A stretch of 64,000 nucleotides of DNA from Verrucomicrobiota bacterium (GTDB lineage Bacteria; Verrucomicrobiota; Verrucomicrobiia; Limisphaerales; JAEYXS01): the NCBI GenBank assembly GCA_023431185.1, contig JAEYXS010000012.1:1-64000 (forward strand), in the 5' to 3' direction. Below the pieces are notes generated by a model, which saw nothing but the letters and a program-made list of their open reading frames with translations, had not been told where the DNA came from and did not search any database. Below are positions 8,965 to 18,213 of the stretch, piece after piece. How positions within the stretch are numbered: the first letter of the stretch is position 1; each line of letters opens with the position of its first letter. Made by a program: the position numbers and the translations under genes.

Positions 8965-9720
8965 GTGACAACCTCCGAAGCTGCCCAACTGCTCGCCCGC
9001 TTTCGTGCGGGAGAAGTCACGCAAGCCGATGTCCTGCGCGCCTTTCAAGGTGCGCCCATCGCCGATCTCGGCTTCGCCCAGGTGGACACGCACCGCAGCC
9101 TGCGCAACGGTTTTCCCGAAGTCATCTTCGGCAGCGGCAAAACTCCCGCACAGATCGTCGCCATCGCCCAGACCATTCTGGCCCGCAATCACCGCGTCCT
9201 CATCACACGCGTCAATGAAGCCCAGGCCAAGTTGCTCAAGCGAAAGTTCAAGCAAGCCGCTCATCACGAGACCGCCCGGTGCGTGCTCGTTGAGAAACAA
9301 CCGCTCAAGAAACGCCCCGGCACCATCGCGGTGGTCACCGCTGGCACCAGCGATCTGCCCGTGGCCGAAGAAGCTGCCGTGACAGCGGAAGCCATGGGCA
9401 ATCACGTCGAGCGCATCTATGATGTCGGGGTGGCCGGTCTGCATCGGCTGCTGAACCGCGCGGAAGATTTGCGCAAGGCCAATGTGCTAGTCGTGGTGGC
9501 CGGCATGGAAGGCGCCTTGCCCAGCGTGGTGGCTGGCTTGGTCGCTCGTCCTGTGATTGCGGTACCGACCAGCATCGGCTACGGAGCCAACTTCGGTGGC
9601 TTGGCCGCCCTGCTAGGCATGTTGACGAGTTGCGGGAGCGGCGTGACCGTGGTGAATATCGACAACGGTTTCGGTGCCGGATACGCTGCCAGCCAGATCA
9701 ATTCATTGGCCGCGGGCTGA
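8965..9720 (+). CDS. larB: LarB, nickel-pincer cofactor biosynthesis carboxylase
   Basis: LarB carboxylates and hydrolyses nicotinic acid adenine dinucleotide to pyridinium-3,5-biscarboxylic acid mononucleotide, the first step to the nickel-pincer nucleotide cofactor of lactate racemase and related enzymes. The 251-residue protein starts with GTG at 8965. The PurE-like C-terminal half shows VAGMEGALPSVVAGLV, PTSIGYGANFGGLAALLG and SCGSGVTVVNIDNGFGAG, all characteristic. larC follows 19 nt downstream. The third biosynthetic gene, larE, and any racemase are not in this window. Confidence 0.93.
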   Translation: MTTSEAAQLLARFRAGEVTQADVLRAFQGAPIADLGFAQVDTHRSLRNGFPEVIFGSGKTPAQIVAIAQTILARNHRVLITRVNEAQAKLLKRKFKQAAHHETARCVLVEKQPLKKRPGTIAVVTAGTSDLPVAEEAAVTAEAMGNHVERIYDVGVAGLHRLLNRAEDLRKANVLVVVAGMEGALPSVVAGLVARPVIAVPTSIGYGANFGGLAALLGMLTSCGSGVTVVNIDNGFGAGYAASQINSLAAG

Positions 9721-9739
9721 CCCGCGCAAGCGGTGACTC

Positions 9740-11056
9740 ATGAAAACACTTTATCTCGATATCTTTAGTGGCATCAGTGGCGACATGTTTCTCGGTGCCA
9801 TGATCGACTTGGGTGTCGATTTGAATGTCCTCAAGGGCGAAGTGGCCAAACTGGGTGTCGGCGGCTATCACATCACCACCGCCCGCCGCCAGAAATCCAA
9901 CATCGAAGGGGTTAAGTTTGATGTGCATCTGGTTGCTGAGGATGCCGATTCCTGCGCTTCTTCGGATCACGACCATGCCCACTCCCATGAACATTCTCAT
10001 TCACACGACCATGGCCACTCCCACAGCCATGCAAGCGAGCAGGAGCATGGCCATCAGCACGAGGGAAATCGCAATTACTCGCAGATCAAACAGCTCATTT
10101 CAGATAGCGAGCTGTCGGATTGGGTGAAACTTCGTGCCATCGCGGTGTTTCATCGCGTCGCTGTGGCCGAGGGCAAAGTGCATGGCATGAAGCCGGAAGA
10201 AGTACACTTCCATGAAGTCGGCGCGGTGGACAGCATCGTGGATATTGTCGGCGCTTGTGTGGCGTTGGAATTGATGGGCAAACCACGCGTGCTCGCTGCA
10301 CCAGTCGTGGAAGGCACCGGCTGGGTCAATTGCGCCCATGGCCGCTTTCCTGTGCCCACAACGGCCACCTTGGAGATTCTTGGAGCCCGCAGCATTCCCC
10401 TCACCCAGTGCGAAGAACCACACGAACTCGTCACGCCGACCGGCGCCGCCTTGCTCGCCGAGTTCGTGGAAGAATTCGCGCCGATGCAGAATCTCATAGC
10501 CACCCGCATCGGCTATGGCTTGGGCACGCGCGACAACAAGACCCGGCCCAACGTATTGCGGGCCGTGCTGGGCGGCGGCTCGGCGGAAACACCTTCAGCG
10601 CATGACTGGGACACCGACACGATCACCGTGCTGGAAACCAATCTCGATGACATCCCCGCCGAGGTGCTGGGCAACTTCGTGGAGAAAGCCTTGGCGGCCG
10701 GAGCCTTGGATGTTTTCCACACACCCATCCAGATGAAGAAAAATCGTCCAGGCGTCCTGCTCAGTGTCTTGTGTGCGCGTGAGGAAGCGGATCATTTCAC
10801 CCGGATGATGCTGTGTGAAACCAGTGCCTTCGGCGTACGCCGCACCCAGGTCGAACGCCGCAAACTGCGCCGCGAGATCATCACCGTGTCCACCCCTTAC
10901 GGCCCGGTGGAGGTCAAAGTGGGGCGACTGGACGGCAAGCCCGTCCAACGCGCCCCGGAATACGAGACCTGCAAGCGGCTCGCCTATGCGGCCGACGTAC
11001 CGGTAAAAGAAGTCATCGCTGCCGCTCAAGCGGCCGCCCTTACGGAAATCTTATGA
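9740..11056 (+). CDS. larC: LarC, nickel insertion protein
   Basis: CTP-dependent nickel insertase (cyclometallase) that completes the nickel-pincer nucleotide. The N-terminus LDIFSGISGDMFLGAMIDLG is diagnostic. Residues 76-110 are a His-rich stretch (DHDHAHSHEHSHSHDHGHSH), as in many LarC proteins and likely to hold nickel. The C-terminal part has LETNLDDIPAEVLG and MKKNRPGVLLSVLC. Both halves are in one uninterrupted 438-residue frame, unlike lactobacilli where larC is split by a programmed frameshift. The stop overlaps the next start as ATGA. Confidence 0.95.
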   Translation: MKTLYLDIFSGISGDMFLGAMIDLGVDLNVLKGEVAKLGVGGYHITTARRQKSNIEGVKFDVHLVAEDADSCASSDHDHAHSHEHSHSHDHGHSHSHASEQEHGHQHEGNRNYSQIKQLISDSELSDWVKLRAIAVFHRVAVAEGKVHGMKPEEVHFHEVGAVDSIVDIVGACVALELMGKPRVLAAPVVEGTGWVNCAHGRFPVPTTATLEILGARSIPLTQCEEPHELVTPTGAALLAEFVEEFAPMQNLIATRIGYGLGTRDNKTRPNVLRAVLGGGSAETPSAHDWDTDTITVLETNLDDIPAEVLGNFVEKALAAGALDVFHTPIQMKKNRPGVLLSVLCAREEADHFTRMMLCETSAFGVRRTQVERRKLRREIITVSTPYGPVEVKVGRLDGKPVQRAPEYETCKRLAYAADVPVKEVIAAAQAAALTEIL

Positions 11057-11304
11057 TCGATACCAAGTTGCTGCATCTCCTCTGCTGCCCGGAATCACGC
11101 CAATCACTGCACCTGGCAGACAAAGTTTTGGTGCAATCACTGAACCAGCAAGTGGCCGCCGGCAGTCTGAAGAATCGTGCCGGACAACCCTTGAAAGACA
11201 AACTGGATGGCGGTCTGGTCCGTGAAGATAAAACCGTGGTTTATCCCATCATCAACAAACTGCCCATCTTGCTCATCGAGGAAGGCATTCTGCTAACTGC
11301 GTGA
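11053..11304 (+). CDS. Trm112/YcaR family protein
   Basis: A small 83-residue protein with the Trm112p-like fold. It begins LLHLLCCPESRQSLHL and ends VVYPIINKLPILLIEEGI, both typical of YcaR/Trm112. Eukaryotic Trm112 activates methyltransferases; bacterial members are poorly characterised. Only part of the zinc-site Cys set remains (CC near residue 11). The start overlaps the larC stop by 4 nt (ATGA), so translation is probably coupled to larC, but a functional link to the nickel cofactor is not established. Confidence 0.85.
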   Translation: MIDTKLLHLLCCPESRQSLHLADKVLVQSLNQQVAAGSLKNRAGQPLKDKLDGGLVREDKTVVYPIINKLPILLIEEGILLTA

Positions 11305-11305
11305 G

Positions 11306-11659
11306 TCAGTTGATCTCGTCGGTCACGAGCAGATAGACTTTGCCTTCTCTCACCTCGACCGGCAGGGCTTTCAGCGAAGCTCCTTCGCAAGGTCCGCGTG
11401 TGCAAAATCCAGTTTCCGGCTCATAGAGCGCACCATGCGACTGACAAAGGATGAGTTTCTTTTCCCGGCTCAGGAACTGTCGAGTGCCCGAGTCCAGTTT
11501 CACCGGCAAATGTTGGCAAAGATTTTCATAGCAACGCAGCCCAGCCTTGGTCCGCAGCAAGATGCCCTCCCGCCGAATGCCATCCTGTCGGTATCCAAAG
11601 ACGACTACCTTTCCTTCGGTCATGTCCGTTTCAGTGGCGATGATCTGTTCAGCCATCAC
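11306..11659 (-). CDS. Rieske-type [2Fe-2S] ferredoxin-like protein
   Basis: A 117-residue soluble protein that would bind a Rieske cluster and carry electrons to an oxygenase or reductase. The ligands are CxH at residues 48-50 (CQH) and CxxH at 72-75 (CQSH); the second motif is followed by GALYEPETGFCTRGPCEG, the usual loop. There is no membrane segment. No oxygenase partner lies next to it. It is convergent with the Trm112 gene, one nucleotide separating the two stops. An ATG three nucleotides later (M2) is equally possible. Confidence 0.85.
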   Translation of the reverse strand: MMAEQIIATETDMTEGKVVVFGYRQDGIRREGILLRTKAGLRCYENLCQHLPVKLDSGTRQFLSREKKLILCQSHGALYEPETGFCTRGPCEGASLKALPVEVREGKVYLLVTDEIN

Positions 11660-11761
11660 GGGAAGGATTTCTGCGGTCTCCGCTTAAGGCAAGCGGTTGT
11701 TTTGAAACAGTCGCGAACTGCAGTTGCGATGTACGCTCCCGGAATTTAGACTCCCCGCGCG

Positions 11762-12289
11762 ATGCAACCCTTCGAATTGTTCAGTTTTTGCCCACGATGC
11801 GGCAAACCTTCCAATATGGAAAGGGCTGCCATTCCCTTTCGCTGCGCAGGTTGCAATCTTACATTGTTTTTCAACCCCACCGTTTCTGCCTCCGCCTTCG
11901 TCATCCAAGAAGATGGCGATATCCTGCTCATCCGGCGCGCCAAGGAGCCCGGCAAGGGCCTGCTGGGGACTATCGGTGGATTTGTGGATGCCGGTGAATC
12001 GGCCGAAGCTGGCTTGCGACGTGAGATCCGCGAGGAAGTTCATCTGGAGGTCACCCGGCTGGAATTTCTCTGTTCCTTCCCGAACCAATACCATTACGCC
12101 GGAATCACTTACCCCGTGCTCGACCTGTTCTTTATTTGTTGGGCAGGAAGCACCACTTCCGCCCGCGCCAGCGAGGAAGTCCTTTCGCTTGCCAGTCTCC
12201 CACTAGCACATATCAATGCTCAAGACATGGCCTTCGAATCCATGCGGCAAGCCCTGCTAATGCTGAAAAGCAACCATCCTGCTGCTTAA
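11762..12289 (+). CDS. Nudix hydrolase with N-terminal zinc ribbon
   Basis: Hydrolyses a nucleoside diphosphate linked to another group; substrate not predictable. Residues 9-32 hold a zinc ribbon (CPRCG and CAGC), as in NudC-like pyrophosphatases. The Nudix box is GFVDAGESAEAGLRREIREE followed by VHLEV; the Gly near its end is His here, a tolerated change. The catalytic Glu pair in REIREE is intact. The length of 175 fits a short ADP-ribose/NADH-type Nudix enzyme. It is divergent from the Rieske gene. Confidence 0.88.
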   Translation: MQPFELFSFCPRCGKPSNMERAAIPFRCAGCNLTLFFNPTVSASAFVIQEDGDILLIRRAKEPGKGLLGTIGGFVDAGESAEAGLRREIREEVHLEVTRLEFLCSFPNQYHYAGITYPVLDLFFICWAGSTTSARASEEVLSLASLPLAHINAQDMAFESMRQALLMLKSNHPAA

Positions 12290-12438
12290 GAAGTAAGTAA
12301 AACCCCACATATTTTCAATTCCCGGCCAATTCCCCTTGTCTTCCCTCGCTTCATCCGTTTACCTCCTGCCCCCTAAAGTCAAGATTTGTAACCTTTCTTG
12401 AATAAGGTCTGTCTGAAAACCGTAGATAAAGTTGTAAC

Positions 12439-12945
12439 ATGAGTCGTTTTCGTAATTTGTTGTTTATCGGTGTCGCTGGAATTTTGATCGGATGCAGTGA
12501 TCAGGAAATTGAAACTTCTGTCCCTTCCGCAACTCAGCCCGTAGCCGTCACTTCTGCAGCCGTAAGCATTGAAGCTCCGGCGGCTTCTGTGTTGCTTCCC
12601 TCCGGGGCCAGTGTACCCGCCACTCCGCCGCCGGGCACAGCCGCCGCCAGCAGCATCCCGCGTGACCCTACGGCTCCGATTGTCGAAGGCAGTGCGCAAG
12701 ACCCCAACGTCATGCCCGCCGGCTTCGTGCCCAAGGCGCCCGCGCTGGAATACACCAAGAACGGCCAGCCAAATCTGGAAGCCCTTTCGGAAGCGTTGCA
12801 GGTCTACTGCATGTGGAAGAAAGAAGTGCCGACAGAGCTCGAGGCTTTGGTGACCAGCAAGTTCCTGCCCAGCCTGCCGCCTCTTCCCGTCGGCAAGAAG
12901 TATGGCATCAATTCCCAAAGTTTGACCGTCGTCCTCGTCAATTAA
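12439..12945 (+). CDS. Putative lipoprotein upstream of pseudopilin
   Basis: A 168-residue protein of unknown function. The N-terminus is a lipoprotein signal with lipobox LIGC at residues 16-19. Residues 25-95 are low-complexity Ala/Pro/Ser/Val. The C-terminal 55 residues (from about NGQPNLEALSEALQ) look folded and contain a Trp-Lys-Lys helix. The gene ends 24 nt before the pseudopilin gene and both precede the same terminator, so a role near the type II secretion or pilin apparatus is plausible but only from position. Confidence 0.65.
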   Translation: MSRFRNLLFIGVAGILIGCSDQEIETSVPSATQPVAVTSAAVSIEAPAASVLLPSGASVPATPPPGTAAASSIPRDPTAPIVEGSAQDPNVMPAGFVPKAPALEYTKNGQPNLEALSEALQVYCMWKKEVPTELEALVTSKFLPSLPPLPVGKKYGINSQSLTVVLVN

Positions 12946-12969
12946 GTCCCGTTAACCCCGTCTCGTATT

Positions 12970-13860
12970 ATGTTATTATCCGTCCGCACCCGTCGTACCG
13001 CCTTCACGCTCATCGAGCTGTTGGTGGTGATCGCGATTATCGCCATTCTCGCCGGCATGCTCCTGCCTGCGCTCGCCAAGGCCAAAACCAAGGCCATGAC
13101 CACCCGCTGCCTCAACAACCTGAAGCAGCTCGGCCTGGGCACCACCATGTATATCGATGACAATGCCGACAAGGTCCCCTACGCCGGCATTCGTATGCCG
13201 AGTTGGAACCCGGACCTGTCTTGGGACGACCTCATCAATGCTTACGTCGGTGGAACTTGGGATGACGCCCAGAAGCGTGGTACCCGTGGTGGAGGCACCA
13301 ATGCCCTCACCGTGCTGATGTGCCCATCTGACAAAGTCCCCATCGCCAGCTATGCCGCCACGGGTCGCCGCCGCACCTATGCGATGTCCCGCCATAACAT
13401 GGGCAGCTTCCAAATCGGCGGTCGCAACCCCGGCGTCACGGACTGGCCGCCCAGCCCCGCGAACCGCACGGCCATTGGCCTGCAATGGAATAACCTCAGC
13501 ACCACCGCTCCCAACTGGAACACCCGCGACGCCATCTCCGCAGGCGTAGCCAATCCCCGCTTTCAACTCGCCGTCCGTGCCCGCATGGTGCAGGACCCCA
13601 CCGACACCATCGTGCTCTCCGAACGTCCGGGCCCCGGCAACATCGCCGGCTGCAACGACACCTACACGCTCAACGCGCCGAATGAACACTTCGACCAGGC
13701 GGGCGGCGTGACCACCTTGCAGGAATTCCACAATGCCATGGTGAACTATCAGTTCCTCGACGGCCACGTGGAATCATTGCCTCCGGCGAAGACCCTCGGC
13801 ATGACCAACATCAACACCAGTCTGCAAACTGGTGGTTGGACCATCCAGGCCAACGACTGA
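12970..13860 (+). CDS. Type II secretion/type IV pilin-like pseudopilin
   Basis: A 296-residue protein with a prepilin N-terminus: basic leader, then FTLIELLVVIAIIAILAGML as the membrane helix. Cleavage would fall before Phe12; the usual Gly at -1 is Ala. Glu at mature position 5 is present. The helix is followed by the LPALAKAK...RCLNNLKQLG pattern typical of planctomycete and verrucomicrobial pseudopilins, and the C-terminal FLDGHVESLP is the corresponding DGH motif. These families are greatly expanded in the phylum; no secretion machinery genes adjoin it. A strong terminator follows. Confidence 0.9.
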   Translation: MLLSVRTRRTAFTLIELLVVIAIIAILAGMLLPALAKAKTKAMTTRCLNNLKQLGLGTTMYIDDNADKVPYAGIRMPSWNPDLSWDDLINAYVGGTWDDAQKRGTRGGGTNALTVLMCPSDKVPIASYAATGRRRTYAMSRHNMGSFQIGGRNPGVTDWPPSPANRTAIGLQWNNLSTTAPNWNTRDAISAGVANPRFQLAVRARMVQDPTDTIVLSERPGPGNIAGCNDTYTLNAPNEHFDQAGGVTTLQEFHNAMVNYQFLDGHVESLPPAKTLGMTNINTSLQTGGWTIQAND

Positions 13861-13882
13861 TGCTCCTTTGAAATCTGCTACG

Positions 13883-13912
13883 AAGGGCGCGTCCACTGGA
13901 CGCGCCCTTTTT
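13883..13912 (+). terminator. Rho-independent terminator after pseudopilin
   Basis: A 12-bp perfect stem (13883-13894 with 13898-13909), 3-nt loop, then a T run. It lies 22 nt after the pseudopilin stop, in the 63-nt gap before the converging giant gene. Confidence 0.9.
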
Positions 13913-13923
13913 ACTTTTCAATA

Positions 13924-16900
13924 TCACTTCTTAGCCAGCGCCTCGAGATAGTCGAGCAAGGAAGCGAACTCCTTCACACTTAGATTGGCCACTAGCCCCT
14001 CGGGCATCAACGACTTCTCCAGCTTATGGCGTTTCACGATGTCCTTCACCGGAATCGTGATCTCCTGCGCCGCCACGTTACGAATGACGACTTTATCCGC
14101 CGCCTCCAGTGTCACGAAGCCTTCATACTCCATCTCATCCTTCAGCACGAACTGGCTGGTCACAAAGCCTTGGGCGAGCGTCTTGCCCGGCACCAAGATG
14201 GCCTCCGCCAGTTCTGGCCGTTTGTAAGTCGTCGCGATATTGCCAAGGAACGGACCGCGCTGCGGCTCATCCGTTCGCACCGTGTGACAAAGCACACAAC
14301 CCTGCTGCGTGTACAATTGCTCGCCCAATTTCACATCACCTTTCGTCTTCAGCACGGCGGCGATGGCCTCCGCGATCTTCATCTCGGCGATCGTCTTTTC
14401 CGGTGCCGTCGGCTTGTCTTTGGCCGGGTCGAGCTTCAGCGTGTTGGCCGCCGCTTTCGCCGCCTTCGCCACTTCCTTGTTGGAGTCCTCCAACGCCATC
14501 AGCACCTTGTCCTTGTAAGGACGGAACTCCGCCGCTTGCACGGCTCTCAATATCTGCGCCCGGCGTGCCGGATCATTCCAGCCCTTCTCCAAAGCCCCCT
14601 TCGCCGCTTCCTTCGCCTCGGGGGAAGCGTTCTTGCGATCGGCGATCTTCAATAGCGCGGCATCCGCCAGCACGGAGGTCGTGTCATTCAGCTTCGCCGC
14701 TTCGGTCGTCAGCACCGCGTGCTGACTGTCGAGCTTCGTCGAGTTCATGAACGCCTCGCGCGCCAACCGGCGCTCGCGTTCCGACCCCGTGCTAAATTCC
14801 TTCTTCACCTGCGCGAGCTTCGGTAACGCTGTAAGCATCGCTTGCACCGCTTCGGCGTTATCCAGCTTGGACAACGCGATGACGGCATTCGCCCGCGCCA
14901 CATCATGGACATCTTCGGCTGTGGCGGCCTTGATGAGCAACGGCAGCGCATTCACCGGAATCTTCTCTGCCCGCGAAAGCTGCCCGGCGGCCGCAGGAAT
15001 CAACGACGCATCCTGCATGGCCAGCGTCACCACTCGCGTCAACGTATCGTCCGACTGGATTTTGTGCCGGTTGAATTCGGCCACCAAGTGCGCTGCTTCC
15101 TCACCGGTAGCTTTCGCCATCACCGCTTTCAGGGTCGTCGCGATCTTCGCCGTCTCACTCCACTCCACCGTATTATAGTAAGGCCCGGAAGTATCCGGAC
15201 GCGTACCCCAGGAATCCCCCGTCCATGCACCTTCCTTGAAATGCAACCGGCACAGCGCCGTGAGCAACCCCTTGCGCCGTGCCAGGTCCGTTTCCTTGCC
15301 CAGCCGCGCGATCAAGGCATCCACCACTTTAGCATCAGGCAGTGAACGCAGTACCTGCAAGGCGCCAAAGCGTTGCGCCTCTGACGCTCCCGTCCTGTCC
15401 ACCACGGCAAAGCATGCATCGGCGGCCTGCAAGCGCTTCAACGCCTGATACGCCGTGTGCGCGATGATGGCATCGCTGTCACCGAGCAAAGGCGTCACTG
15501 CCCCAGCATGCTCGACCTTGCCCAAACGCGCGATGGCGATCACCGCTTCCTTGCGCGTGCGGGCATCCGTTGATTTCAGCCCGGTCAGCAATGATTGAAC
15601 CGGCACCGCCGCCAACTGATCTTCGCGATCGGTCAACGCGCGGATCGCCCACGCGGCAATCGTCGGGTCTGCCGCCAGCTTCGCGAGCACGTCCGCCGAC
15701 TTGGCACCCAGGCCTTGCTTTAGCGCGAACACCGCCGCCACACGTGATGCCAAAGGCTTCGCAGTATCCGCCGCCAAGGTAGTCAGCGCTTTCGTGCTCT
15801 CCTCTTTCAAACCGTTTCGCACCAAAGTCCGTTGCGCTTCCAGCCGCCGCCGCGAGCTCGGCGATTCCAACAACTTCACCAATTCCACATCCGTCGCTTT
15901 CGCGAAATTGGGCAGAGCCGACGGCGTGAACCCCTTCGGCGTCACTCGCACCAGATAACCGACCTCCGGTCCGGCCCAGTTGAAGGTCGCCCCTTTCCAG
16001 CTCGCCGCATAGATGCGCGTAGAGGCGTCCACATCCAGATCCGTCACGCGTGTGACCCCGATGAATTCCGCCGGTTGCTCCGTCTCCACAAACGTCGCGC
16101 CCTTCGGCGCCACCGTATGGCGATAGACCCAGTTGCGACCCCAGTCCGCCGTGTAGGGCAGGTTGTTCCATTTGGCCGGCATACCCGGCTCATCGATCCA
16201 CGCCGCACCGCAACCCGAACCGCCACCGTAATCCGCCAGCGGTTTCACATGGTCTTCCGGAAAGTTTTTGTAAAAGGAAGGATAACCATGCTCCGTCATC
16301 CCGCTGAAGTGATGGAAGCGCACATCCCATCCGCCACCGTCATTCGTGTTATCGCGCGCAAAAGCATCGAGCAACGGACTCACCGCAGCCTCCAGAATAT
16401 TGCGCGTGCCACGGGCATAGAGTTCCAGCCCGGTGCCATCGGGACGCACACGGATGATACCGCCAGCCCGCAACTGCAGCTTCCGCCCATCTGTGCCCTC
16501 CGCCTCCATGAAACCGAAATCGCCGATCGCCGCGTAGATCCAGCCATCGATGCCCAATTCGATACCATTTGATGTATGATCCGCCGGACGATCTTTGAAC
16601 GTGAACGCGATGTTCTTCACCAAAATCTTCTGGTCGTCGGAAACACCATCGCCGTCTTTGTCGATGAAGGCGCTGATGTGCGGCGGATGCAACACATAGA
16701 GCCGGTCATGGTCCCACACCAGGCCGCGCGGGGAATCTACGTTCGCCACGAACTTCTTCGCCTCGTCTGCCTTGCCGTCGCCATCCGTGTCACGGAGGCG
16801 CACGATGGAACCGCGGTTTGCCTCCCGGCCCAAAGAGCCGTTACCATCACTGGAGACATACACGGTGCCATCGGGCGCCGCCGCCACAAAGACGGGGTAA

Positions 16901-18213
16901 TTCACCATCGGCGGCTTCGCGAACAAGGTGACCTCGAAACCCTCGGCCACCTTCACTTCCTTCAGTAGCGGCTCGTTCAGCATGGCCGCTTCTTTTGGGT
17001 CCAGCTTCTCGGTCTGCGTGCTGTACACCTCGAACTCCCAGATGCTGCCCCAGCCGCCACCGGCCTTGCCGAGATACGCCACGCGCACGTAGCGGATGCC
17101 CTCGGCGGTGAAGTCATGCTCGTAGGGCCCGCTCTTGTCGGTCTTGGAGGCATTCACCAACGTCTTCCACTCTTTGCCATCGGTGGAACCCTCGATCTTG
17201 TGGAAATATTTCGCACCAGAGGATTCCCAAGTGACTTTTACGCCCGTCAATTTCGTGGGCGCACCGAGATCCACCTCCAGCCACTCTTTGTCGCTCGGGC
17301 CATTCGCACACCAACGCGTCGAGGGATTACCATCGAACGCTTTGAGCGCGAAGTTCTGTTTCCCCGTCTCCTCGCTCGAGGCCTTCGCCACTTTGCCGCG
17401 CGCGATGTTAGAGCGCTTCACCGGCGGCGTGTAAGCCTTGTGATAGCTCTTGTCATCCAGCTTGCCGCAAGCCCAGAGCAGGCCGCGTGTGACGAGCGCC
17501 AGGTAGCGGTCATCCGCCACCGTAGCGGTGTTATGCCCCAGCGTGGTGCTGAAGACGCGCGTCTTTTCGTGATCATTGGCCCACGCCACGACCGCTTCCA
17601 CGGCCTTCATCGTGCCGTCCTTTTGCGGGACCATCTGCAGGCCCTTGGCCAGCGGCGTGGCCGTCGGGAATATCTTGATGTTGTTGTAGAGCTCTTCCTT
17701 AATCGTGGTCCAATTCTCCAAGCCCTTCGTGATTGGATGCTCCTTGTTCACGAAATCGATCGCGATGGGCTCCTGAGGGCCGTGACCGGTGGAGTGGATG
17801 CCCACGAACTTGAACCATTCATCCGTGCCGATGCGGTACGAGTGCATCGCGCAGTGCAGGTTCACGGCGGGCACCGTCTTGTGCGCGTTCATGATGTTCT
17901 GGAAATAAGGGATTTCCTTCACATCCGCCGAGCACTCGTCATGGATGATCACGTCATACCCCTTGGCCCAGTCGGGATTGTCATAGATGTCGAAGCGGGC
18001 TTTCGTGGATTTGTCCGGCGAATAGATGACCTCCACCGTGATATTCGCACGAGCTTCGAGACCTTTCTTCAGGACGTCCTTTTGCCCGGCGTAGTCATGA
18101 CAACACCCCCCGGCGATAAGGAGGGCGCGCAATGGCTTGGGCAAAGGCTTTTCCGCGCTAAACCCGCTGACGGCGAGCAACAACACGGCCACAATGGCGA
18201 TACGGATTTGCAT
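13924..18213 (-). CDS. ThuA/discoidin/dehydrogenase/HEAT/cytochrome c protein (PVC type)
   Basis: A secreted 1429-residue multidomain protein. A signal peptide covers residues 1-20. Then come a ThuA-like domain (about 28-255, starting LRALLIAGGCCHDY), an F5/8-type discoidin domain (about 265-400, with AFDGNPSTRW and LEVDLGAP), a membrane-bound dehydrogenase-type beta-propeller (about 415-870, with calcium-loop-like DTDGDGKADE and DKDGDGVSDD), HEAT-like helices (about 870-1290), and a C-terminal c-type heme domain with CVLCH near residue 1306. PVC bacteria use such proteins in periplasmic carbohydrate oxidation; the substrate is unknown. The frame is open 354 nt further upstream, but the start at 18213 is chosen because it begins a clean signal peptide. 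Confidence 0.9.
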   Translation of the reverse strand: MQIRIAIVAVLLLAVSGFSAEKPLPKPLRALLIAGGCCHDYAGQKDVLKKGLEARANITVEVIYSPDKSTKARFDIYDNPDWAKGYDVIIHDECSADVKEIPYFQNIMNAHKTVPAVNLHCAMHSYRIGTDEWFKFVGIHSTGHGPQEPIAIDFVNKEHPITKGLENWTTIKEELYNNIKIFPTATPLAKGLQMVPQKDGTMKAVEAVVAWANDHEKTRVFSTTLGHNTATVADDRYLALVTRGLLWACGKLDDKSYHKAYTPPVKRSNIARGKVAKASSEETGKQNFALKAFDGNPSTRWCANGPSDKEWLEVDLGAPTKLTGVKVTWESSGAKYFHKIEGSTDGKEWKTLVNASKTDKSGPYEHDFTAEGIRYVRVAYLGKAGGGWGSIWEFEVYSTQTEKLDPKEAAMLNEPLLKEVKVAEGFEVTLFAKPPMVNYPVFVAAAPDGTVYVSSDGNGSLGREANRGSIVRLRDTDGDGKADEAKKFVANVDSPRGLVWDHDRLYVLHPPHISAFIDKDGDGVSDDQKILVKNIAFTFKDRPADHTSNGIELGIDGWIYAAIGDFGFMEAEGTDGRKLQLRAGGIIRVRPDGTGLELYARGTRNILEAAVSPLLDAFARDNTNDGGGWDVRFHHFSGMTEHGYPSFYKNFPEDHVKPLADYGGGSGCGAAWIDEPGMPAKWNNLPYTADWGRNWVYRHTVAPKGATFVETEQPAEFIGVTRVTDLDVDASTRIYAASWKGATFNWAGPEVGYLVRVTPKGFTPSALPNFAKATDVELVKLLESPSSRRRLEAQRTLVRNGLKEESTKALTTLAADTAKPLASRVAAVFALKQGLGAKSADVLAKLAADPTIAAWAIRALTDREDQLAAVPVQSLLTGLKSTDARTRKEAVIAIARLGKVEHAGAVTPLLGDSDAIIAHTAYQALKRLQAADACFAVVDRTGASEAQRFGALQVLRSLPDAKVVDALIARLGKETDLARRKGLLTALCRLHFKEGAWTGDSWGTRPDTSGPYYNTVEWSETAKIATTLKAVMAKATGEEAAHLVAEFNRHKIQSDDTLTRVVTLAMQDASLIPAAAGQLSRAEKIPVNALPLLIKAATAEDVHDVARANAVIALSKLDNAEAVQAMLTALPKLAQVKKEFSTGSERERRLAREAFMNSTKLDSQHAVLTTEAAKLNDTTSVLADAALLKIADRKNASPEAKEAAKGALEKGWNDPARRAQILRAVQAAEFRPYKDKVLMALEDSNKEVAKAAKAAANTLKLDPAKDKPTAPEKTIAEMKIAEAIAAVLKTKGDVKLGEQLYTQQGCVLCHTVRTDEPQRGPFLGNIATTYKRPELAEAILVPGKTLAQGFVTSQFVLKDEMEYEGFVTLEAADKVVIRNVAAQEITIPVKDIVKRHKLEKSLMPEGLVANLSVKEFASLLDYLEALAKK

